A DNA stretch of 64,000 bases, taken from Glebionis coronaria (taxonomy: Eukaryota > Streptophyta > Magnoliopsida > Asterales > Asteraceae). Position numbers and translations under genes: made by a program. Below are positions 54,953-64,000 of the stretch, piece after piece. The stretch covers positions 123,246,340 through 123,310,339 of the forward strand of contig CM046875.1 of the NCBI GenBank assembly GCA_025667525.1. The letters run 5' to 3'. The notes under the pieces were generated by a model. It was not told the DNA's origin. It saw only the letters and a list, made by a program, of their open reading frames with translations, and ran no database searches. Position 1 is the stretch's first letter. Each line of letters opens with the position of its first letter.

Positions 54953-57900
54953 AAAACGGGTTCCACGATCGCTTATGATCGCACGAGGGGTTCCAAACCG
55001 AGAAAACAAGCTTTTCAAGAACTTGACTACCACACGAGCATCATTGGTGGGAAAGGCTTTGGCCTCCACCCACTTAGATAGGTAGTCAACCGCAACGAGA
55101 ATGTACTTATTACCACGAGAAGATGGGAACGGCCCCATAAAGTCTATACCCCAAACGTCAAAGATCTCACACACTTGGATGATATTTTGTGGCATTTCAT
55201 CTTTTTGTGAGGCTTTTCCTTGTCGTTGGCATGAATCACATGACTTCACAAGATCTTGTAGATCTCGGTAAATAGTAGGACAAAAGAAACCGGCATCAAA
55301 CACATTCTTAGCCGTGAGATTAGCACCGTGGTGACCACCCGTGGGTCCCTCATGGCAAGCTCTAAGGATGTTAGAAGCTTCGGTGCCAAATACACAACGT
55401 CGGATGATTTGATCCGCACAAGTTCGAAACAAGTAAGGGTCGTTCCAAAAGTAGAACTTGACGTCACGAAAGAATTTTCGTTTTTCTTGAGTCGTCATAC
55501 TCTTAACGATGAAGTTACCCGCATGGTAATTTGCAAAATCCGCAAACCATGGGGTGGAAGGATCAAGCTTAGAATTCACTACACCAAGTGTCTCGAGCGG
55601 AAATGTTTCGGTGATTTCCTTTGGCTCGTAAACACTTTGGTGAGGATCTTCCAAACGAGAAAGATGACCGGCCGCTAGATTCTCGGCTCCTTTTTTGTCA
55701 ACGATGGTGTGATCAAATTCTTGAAGGAGGAGAATCCAACGAAGTAATCTAGGCTTAGCATCTTGCTTGGCCATAAGATACTTGATAGCCGAATGATCCG
55801 TATACACTATGCATTTAGCTAAGACGAGATAAGGTCGGAATTTATCAAATGCATACACCACGGCAAGGAACTCCTTTTCCGTTGTAGTGTATTTTATGTG
55901 AGCCTCGGTCATCGTCTTGCTAGCATAGTGAATAGGAAAGAAGTGCTTTTCATGACGTTGCCCCAAAACGGCCCCAATAGCGTAGTCACTAGCATCACAC
56001 ATAAGCTCAAAGGAGAGGTTCCAATTGGGAGCAAGAATGGGAGCTTCGGTAAGTTTCCTCTTAAGGATTTCAAAGGCTCGTACACAATCTTCGTCAAAGA
56101 CAAAACGTGCCTCTTTTTCAAGAAGATATGTAATGGGTCGTGAGATCTTTGAAAAATCCTTGATGAATCGACGATAAAAGCCCGCGTGGCCTAGGAAACT
56201 CCTAACTCCCTTAACGGTTTTGGGATGAGGTAATTTGGCGATGACGTCTACCTTAGCTTGATCTACTTCAATCCCCGCTTTCGAGACCTTGTGCCCTAAG
56301 ACGATTCCACTTTTAACCATAAAATGACACTTTTCCCAATTGAGCACAAGGTTGGTTTCCTCACAACGTTTCAACATTCTCTCAAGGTTAGACAAACACG
56401 AAGTGAACGAATTACCAAACACGGAAAAGTCATCCATGAAGACTTCCATCGTCTTCTCGATCATGTCATGAAAAATAGCCATCATGCACCTTTGAAAGGT
56501 TCCCGGTGCATTGCAAAGTCCGAATGCCATTCTACGATAGGCAAACGTTCCATATGGACACGTAAACGTATTTTTTTCTTGATCACGAGGATCGATGGGA
56601 ATTTGGAAGTAACCGGAAAAACCATCTAAAAAGCAATAGAAATCGTTTCCCGCAAGACGCTCCAACATTTGGTCCATGAAGGGCAAGGGAAAATGGTCTT
56701 TTCGAGTGGCTTCATTCAACTTACGATAGTCAATGCACACTCTCCATCCGGTCACGAGTCTAGTGGGAATCAACTCGTTGGCATCGTTTGGCACAACGGT
56801 CATCCCTCCCTTTTTAGGGACACAATGAATAGGACTCACCCAAGGGCTATCGGAAATAGGGTAAATCATTCCCGCGTCAAGGAGTCTAAGGACCTCCTTT
56901 TTGATGACGTCATGAATTTTGGGGTTCACCCTCCTTTGACTTTGGATTGCGGGCTTGTAATCCTCCTCCATTAAGATTTTGTGGGTACAAAACTTGGGAT
57001 CGATTCCCTTAATGTCGGATAACTTCCACGCAATTGCCCCTATGTGATCCTTTAGAACATCGACAAGTGCGGTTTTTTCATCATTCGAAAGTTCCTTCAC
57101 AATAATAACCGGCAACTTGTCGTCCTCCTCTAAATAGACATATTCAAGATGAGTAGGTAAATCTTTCAACTCGAGGATAGGTGGTTCCCCAAGTGAAGAT
57201 TTGGGCTCGATACTCATAACCTCCTCGGGTGGAGGAAATGGGAAATCGTTGAGAAAATCCTTGATAATCGAGAAGTCCTCATCGTTGTCGAGGTCTTCGT
57301 TACAAGTACGTGGAACATAGAATTCTTCCAACGTAAAACCACCACCTTCAAATGGAGTGAAGGTTGGTGTCGAATTATCAAGAATTGGATCTAACATAGT
57401 GGGATTGCCACTAGTTTCTTCATCACCAAAACCTAGAACTTCTTGTGAAAATTCCTCGTAAACCACGTCAATCATATCAACGAGGTTTATGGTTGCAACG
57501 GAATAAACATGAGAAATTTGAGAGTTTTGAGTTGCGTTTATAACAAGTTCCTCGTCGTTGAAACGTAAGGTGATCTTTCTAGCATGAACATCGATCAAAG
57601 CCATAGACGTATCTAAAAACGAACGACCTAAAATAAGAGGAACTTGAGGATCCATGGGGATATCAACAATGATAAAGTCTACGGGATAGTAGAACTTCCC
57701 CACTTTCACAAAAACGTCTTCCGCCAAACCACATGCGGGAATTGTGGAATGGTCGGCCAACTCGATAGACATTAGTGAAGGAGTAAGATTAGGAAGATTG
57801 AGCGACTTGAAGATTGCAAGTGGCATCAAGTTAATGCTAGCACCAAGATCGGCCAAGGCGAAGCATTCCTCCATATCTTGGATTGCACAAGGGATCAAAA

Positions 57901-59155
57901 ATTTACCGGGATCACCGACTTTTTGAGGTATGCGATTAAGATAAACCGATGAACAACTAGATAATTGGTGCAATTTCTCCTTGTTGTTCAACATACTCTT
58001 AAAGTTAGCGGCAAATCGAGGCATCATGACAAAAGCATCGGCGAAACTCACATTAAGGTGCAAATCACGAAACATTTTCATAAAAAGCTCAAATTGGTAA
58101 TTGTCGCGCTCTTGACGTTTCTCCTTCCTAAGTCTCGATGGATAGGGCAAAGGTGGTGTGGGTTGAGGCATAGTAGGCATAGCCTTTGGAATCTCGGGTT
58201 CCAATGATGGTAATGGGTCAACCGTAGGTGTGGCATGAGCGGTACTTCGTGGGATTGGGACATGCTCCTTTTGGACCACCACCTCGGGTTCTTCCTCAAT
58301 TGCTTCCTTCGTAGGAGCAATTGGTTGAGGAGTCGGTTCCTTAAGTGTCTTTCCACTACGTGTGGTAATCACTTTCATCTCACCCTTAGGATTGGATACG
58401 GTGTTGCTAGGAAGAATACTCGAAGACGGTTTACACATTATTGCCTCAAACATAGACGAGATTTTATCTTCAAACACGGATTGCCTCTTTTCGGCTTTAA
58501 TCATTTCTTGTTTAATCTCGTGTTGCCCTTGTTCCATTTTTTGTTGGTTTTGTTGTAACCTAGTGACATTTCCTTCCATATTGTTGGTGTGGATTTTAAG
58601 TTCATTAGCTAACTCATTTTTCAACTCTTTCTTCAAGTCGTTCTTAAACTCGGATCTTAGGCTAATGATTTCTCTTTGAATATTCTCAAACCTAGCATCA
58701 TTCCCACTAGCGTATTCAACAAACTCACTTGGAAGATCTTTCAATGTTTGCAAACCCTTGTTGTTGTTTTGAAAATCATTTTGATTCTTGTTTGAAACTT
58801 GATTATTAGCCCCTTGATTCCCATAGTTTCCCTTGTTGTAATTGTTTTTGAAACCAACTTGATTGTTGCGATAGTTGTTGTTAGCATTTTGATTTGAACC
58901 AAAACCCAGTGGAGTCATTTGATTAGAGCGGGAAACTTGACCGTTTTGGTTGTAATTTCCCGTGGCCGCGAAGGCACTCGAAGTGTTACCACCGTTGGTA
59001 ATGCACTCGGAGAAATCATGACCTCCACCACAATACATGCAAGAAACCTCAACCGCTTTAGCCGTAGCGGGAGCACTTTGTTCACCAACTTTAAACTCAA
59101 TCAAAAGTCCTTTTAGCATATCAAAAATCTTGTTTTCCAAGTTCGCCTCAATTTG
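54926..59155 (-). pseudogene. Athila gag-pol polyprotein, 1404 open codons (element D)
   Basis: The best-preserved coding region in the window. Residues counted from the Met at 59140: zinc knuckle C34-C37-H41-C46; coiled-coil about 150-230; protease DLG at 431-433 and ILGRSFL at 503-509; RT about 755-930 with FMDD at 901-904; RNase H D1049, E1088, D1115; integrase zinc domain H1263, H1270, C1301, C1304; integrase catalytic D1333 and D1391. It ends at 1404 through the one-base deletion that removes the rest of integrase from frame. On the 5' side, TGA at 59156-59158 (TGC in C) cuts it off from the capsid part. Confidence 0.95.
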
Positions 59156-59251
59156 TCAAGCATCGATGGTAGTAGACAAAGAAGGTGAAGTCGAAGACGA
59201 AGCCTTACGAACACTAGACGTGCTACGAGGACTATACACCTTAGATCTATT

Positions 59252-60037
59252 TTAAATTATCACCAAAGCTTCCTCAACCGTTTTACACAAAAAATTACCA
59301 CCCGCGACGGCATTCAAATAATCCCTTTCATGATCATTAAGTCCATTGTAAAACGTGTCAATTTGATGCAAGTCGGAAAAACCGTGATGAGGACATTCAT
59401 GTAACATTTCCTTAAACCTATTCCAAGCCGTTGAAAAACTTTCATTAAATTCTTGTGAAAACTTTGAAATCTCGTTTTTCAAGTGCGTAGTCTTAGAGGG
59501 CGGAAAAAATTGGTTCACAAATTTAGACACGAGATCCTTCCACGTCAATATAGAATTGGGTGGCTCTTTCTCTAACCAAATTTTAGCGGGCCCCGCTAAG
59601 GAATACAGAAAAAGCATCATCTTAATCGAGTCATTCGAGACATCCTTAAACTTGCAAGTGGCAGTAAGACGATTGAATTGGCGGATATGGTTGTGTGGAT
59701 TGTCCTTCTCATCACCACGGAATTTGTTGTTTTGGATCATCGACAACAAACCCGTTTTCACCTCAAAATTCTCCGCAAGGATAGCGGGAATCACAATAGC
59801 CTCTCAATAACCCTCGGTGGGTTCTTGAGGTCACCCCATCATAGTTCGATTCGCCATGGTTGGTGCTTCTCTTACAATGGGTTCGTCAATAGGAGACTCC
59901 TCACTAGAAAGATTGGGAGTGGGAGTTTTGTTCTTTCGTTTACGTACACGTCTCGCTTGATTACGAGTTAGCATAAACGTCACGTACAACGAGAGGACGA
60001 GGAAAGAAGATTCTTTTTGGTGTTTTGTATTTTTCAA
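59252..60037 (-). pseudogene. Athila gag N-terminal and capsid part (element D)
   Basis: Same arrangement as 46725-47510: N-terminal piece 60037-59831, capsid piece 59794-59252, TAA before NRSKVYSP and TGA after MM. D has one more TGA near 59806 (EGY then stop), from an added T or G-to-T change relative to C. The capsid motifs are unchanged from C. Confidence 0.88.
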
Positions 60038-60699
60038 ATTTTTTTTGTGGTTTTTGATTGTATTAACCTTTTTGGAATTTGGTGAATGTATTAAGTAGAC
60101 ACAAATCTACAAATCTCCTCCTTAATCAAATCTCTCGATTAAAGAAGCCTCAAGGAATGAAAACGATCACGTGAAGTGACGCCTTCGATGACTTTAGAAC
60201 GTTGGTGGGACACCAAAACGTTCAAGAGGGTTTAATCAATGGAAACCAAGAAAATATATATGATACTTAGTAATACTTTGGGCGGCAAAACCCTCGATTA
60301 GCTCTCAAAATCAAATACTCACTAGCAAGCGGGGAAACGAGGCGGCGCGAAGCACTTAAGAGCCTTTTTCCTTAGGATATATTTTATAATATCCGCCTTA
60401 TACCCACCTTATAGTTTGTATTTTTCAAGATTGAGCTTCACGAAAGTATTTATCTATTTTTGCCTTTTTCTTTGGTTTGAGATTCGAATACAATGATTGA
60501 GTAATGACCTCCCAAGTCAAGGTTGTTATTTCTCACGTATTTGGAGTACTTGTGAATTTATTGTTCTACGTATACACTATAGTAATAGTATTCACACAAA
60601 AACCGAAAACCGATAATACGTATTAGTAGAGTGCTACTAATACAAATACTATTTATGGTTAGTATATAAAAACAATGCCAATCAAAACACAACACGCCT
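60038..60699 (-). other. Leader of element D
   Basis: Non-coding, homologous to 47511-48176. Confidence 0.7.
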
Positions 60700-60716
60700 C
60701 CCCGACAGCGGCGCCA
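60700..60716 (-). other. Primer-binding site of element D
   Basis: Minus-strand TGGCGCCGCTGTCGGGG, identical to that of element C. Confidence 0.9.
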
Positions 60717-60719
60717 AAA

Positions 60720-63700
60720 TGATAGTTGTAAAATTACCCCTTTAGGAAAAGGATGGCAAATATAGGGTAAGCACGACGATTTAGGAAAATCGTGTGTAAA
60801 TGACCCTAAAATGAGTTCGTTCTCAAGGAGGCTAGTGTGTTATGTGTGTAATGACTTGGATTAGATTTGTGATTATATTGTTGAGAAAGAAAAATAGAAA
60901 TGAGATTAGAAGAGAATTACGGTTACGAAGACGGATTAAACTAAGTCGAAAAAGGTGTACACGTAAAACCGTAAAAAGTGCTAAAATTAAAATTTTACCC
61001 TAAAAATTCCTAAAAATTACCAAAAATCCACAATAATATTCTAAGAGTTTACAAAAAATCCAAACTTGCCAAAACCTTTTAATTAATTAGATAATGACTT
61101 TTTAATGCTAATTAAAGCCCTAAAAATCAAAATTAATTATTAAAAAGCCCTAAACAAGATTTTAAAGTTTGTAAACCTCAAAAATACTCTAATTAAGCTA
61201 AAAAGTATTTTTCAAAATTTTAAAACCACTAAAAACTATTTTTAAACAATTAAAAACTATTAAAATCAATTAAAACTTAAATTAATTCTAGAAAATAATT
61301 AAAAGACTCTAAAAATATTTGGAAAGTAGCAAAATTCCTAATTAAGTGTTTAGAACCTAGGAAACATATAAAAACTTAGAAAATCAGACTTTTAATTTTT
61401 AATAATAAAATAATATTAAAATAATATAAAAAATCCAAAAATCATAAAAAATTCTAAAAACTTGCAAACTAGCTTAATTTAACCTAAATAACTCAGAAAT
61501 GAAAGTGAAATTACCTAAATACCCTTAATGGGCCTAGAAAATGGGCTAAACCCAAAACAATACCTTATTGGGCCAAATTTGGGCCCAATAACAAAAAGTG
61601 TTCAAAATAAGGCCAAAAAGCACAGGTTGACTCAAAATTTGATTCTAAACAACTTTTTCCAAAGGCCCAAAAGCTGAAAGTGTGAAATAAGCTAGCTTAT
61701 AACAATCAGCTTATTCTTAATGGGCTTTTTGGCCCATTAAGCTATATGCCAATGCCATAAGCTAAAATTTGACACACAAGCTTCTTTTGACCTAAATAAG
61801 ACTTCTGCAAAAAGAAATTTGAAATAAGCCCAAGGAATAAGCCTGAAAATGCAATAAGCAATCTACATAAAACGACAAAATAGTCGTTTTTGAGTTCTAG
61901 GCCACCCCAAGTGCTGATTCAAGTTCCAAAAGCTTTGAAATGACTTAATTAAGCAAAATCAACAAAGAGTTTTCAAATAAGCTGACTCAATAAGCTGGAA
62001 AAATCAAATAAGCACTTATGTAAAAGTCAAATAAGTTGGTTTTCTAGTAAAAAGTCAAAGTCAAAGTCCAATAAGCTCCAGTCTACTTAAATGGGTCAAA
62101 TAATGAAGACCTATCACAAAAATAAGTTGTTGCAAGTCTGGATAAGCTAGAATAGCTTATTGATAAGTTGAGTTCAAAATTACACTAGCAGGGGCTAGTT
62201 TTGGGTGTTGAGCAGTGGAAACTTTTTCCACTGCTTGACTTGTTTGACTTTTTGTATTTAGTGACTTTTTTGGAGATTCAGATTACACAAAGGCACCCAA
62301 TTGATCTTTGGATCAAAAGGAGTCAATAACAATCAAAATATCACAATCACAAACACCCAATTGATACAGTTTAATCAATCAATCACCAGATATGATACAG
62401 ACATGAACACTTAAGCAGTTAAGCACTTATGAGCAGTTTTAGCACAAATCAGCCAGCCAAATTCAACCAAATGCATACACAAGCTATTATAAAGTCCAAT
62501 AAGCAAGTCTAAACAGGTTTCATGCAATGGTTCAAAGAATTAAGCAAGATTCAAGCCAATGAAAGTTACTGATGAACACTAACACATGCAGTTTTACACT
62601 TTGCTGATGTATTTGACCAATAAGCCAGATTCAACAATCAATATCTATTCAATAAGTCATAATAATGATGTTCTAACAACTTTCAACCCTAAGCATGCAC
62701 GAATACTAGATTTCACCAAAATCTTAGGTCAAAAACAGTTAAATTCACCAAGTTATAGCAGATTGTGTGATTTGAAGTTTCAAACCCAAAAACTTGCAGC
62801 AAAACACTCTCAACAAGGCATATATCAGATACCAAGCATAAACAACACAATACAACAACACAGTATCAAGTTTCAATCACAAACAGGTAGACCCAAACAC
62901 CCCTTTATCTTTTCAAAATCAATTTTTTCAAAGGAAAAGTGAGATTCAAGACCACCCAAGCTCAGATAAACACAATAACAAGCAAGATTAACAGATTCAA
63001 GCAGATTTAAGCCACAAAATTCACAAGAACACAAGCCACATACAAATATCACCAAAAATCAAGAATTTAAGCAGATTTTAGGATTGAGTATGCAAACCTC
63101 ATGGATGTACATCCACACCCACGAATTTATGAGCTTATGTACTAGAAAGAACAAGTACAAGCTTCCAATAACACCCCTGCTAAGAATCAACAAGGTTAGA
63201 AGCACAAGTATAAAAATCAGAAACTTGGAAAATCTTGATTAATGCAACCTTGTTACCCCACACTTGATTATCCCCAAGTTATAAGCCTCACCACACCTTA
63301 ATCAACTCAATTAGGATGCTATGATCAGCCCTATAACCCAAGAATTCCAAGATAGTAAAAAGAACTTAGCAAAATATCAAGAAAATGAGAAAATGTGCAA
63401 ACTTTTGCACACTCCTCTTTTGAAAACAGGTTTTAAACTTCAAATTCAGTAAGCAATAAACATAAACAAGCAGAAATAAGATGGCACTTGGTCTTTCTTC
63501 AAAACACTTAACTCAAATTCATTAATCAGAAAAAGGATTTACAAGTGCTTGAACAAAGGAAAAACCAAAAGCAACTGCTAATGTTGGGTCCTAAGGCCTT
63601 TATATAGGCTACATTGAACTACTAGAAAGCATAAAAACGTTGCCCTAATGTTGATGAAGTCCCTAAAATGCCCCTTGAAAGTTTGAATAGCTTGAGGATC

Positions 63701-64000
63701 ATGTGATGTTTTCTTGGCAGGTTGTGTGAGTTGGCAAGGATGAATTGCATCCAAAGGCTCAAATTGAGCTTAGAAAGTAAGCAGCAATCCTAAACGTTGG
63801 ATGGCTGGCAAGTTTTTGTCCTCTTCCCTTTTGACGTAGCAGGGGAGGCCCCATGCAGCATGTGGGTTGGTGGGTTGCCAAGTTTAAGGGTTGGGTTGTG
63901 ATTAGGAGACTACTAATCAAGATTCTGGAGGTTTTTAGGGTTTAATTACAAGTAATTAAGAAGTCCCTAATTGTGTTCATACGATGAACAGTCCATGTTT
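60720..64000 (-). repeat. LTR3 (5' LTR of element D), cut by window end
   Basis: 3281 bp present of about 4.23 kb. TGATAGTTGTAAAATTACCC start as in LTR2; shares the 18-nt insertion and other variants with LTR2. TATA at 63599-63606. The U3 repeats and terminal hairpin would lie beyond 64000. Confidence 0.93.

Larger units (their letters stand above)
35699..64000 (-). mobile_element. Tandem Athila array: LTR1 - internal C - LTR2 - internal D - LTR3
   Basis: Three LTRs alternate with two complete internal regions (8282 and 8287 bp), all on the minus strand. LTR2 has a PBS of element C on its left and a PPT of element D on its right, so it serves both. No TSD separates C and D. LTR3 is cut by the window end. 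Confidence 0.93.

Overview
This is angiosperm nuclear DNA, almost certainly pericentromeric or other heterochromatic repeat sequence. I see no host gene. Nearly every base belongs to LTR retrotransposons that inserted into one another. The plant assignment rests on Ty1/copia elements primed by initiator-Met tRNA, Athila-type Ty3/gypsy elements primed by tRNA-Asp, very long LTRs (3.2-4.2 kb), and decay dominated by C-to-T / G-to-A changes as expected in methylated plant repeats. The species cannot be told.

Layout. 1-4299: a minus-strand copia element (element 1, Sirevirus-like) cut by the left edge, with integrase, protease, gag, PBS and 5' LTR. It sits in the gag of a decayed minus-strand copia element 3 (4300-6186), next to a plus-strand copia gag relic (6290-7165). 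About 7300-19911: plus-strand copia element 2, related to element 1, split in gag by a 3.2-kb minus-strand solo LTR of an Athila-like family (8712-11914, TSD TTCAA). Element 2 lacks its protease but carries two extra ORFs 3' of pol. 19912-21158: a chromovirus-like LTR fragment and a 20-bp tandem repeat.

21159-35698: an Athila LTR (B) hit twice. Element A (21169-34639, plus strand, TSD AGAAT) landed 10 bp from B's end. A second insertion, the minus-strand tandem array, starts at 35699. Element A has both LTRs and gag-protease but no reverse transcriptase, RNase H or integrase, so it is non-autonomous. The array is LTR1 - internal 1 - LTR2 - internal 2 - LTR3 (35699 to beyond 64000), two nearly full Athila coding regions sharing one central LTR.

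Most notable: (i) a GC-rich hairpin module that recurs in copia element 2 in the LTR just upstream of TATA and at its gag/protease, pol/aORF1, aORF1/aORF2 and aORF2/3'-end boundaries; element 1 has an unrelated hairpin sequence at the same two positions that can be compared. (ii) A tRNA-derived sequence lying antisense at the same relative place in two diverged Athila-like LTR families. (iii) Hairpins at the LTR tip and in the 3' spacer of the Athila elements that keep pairing through compensatory changes. (iv) The shared-LTR tandem array.
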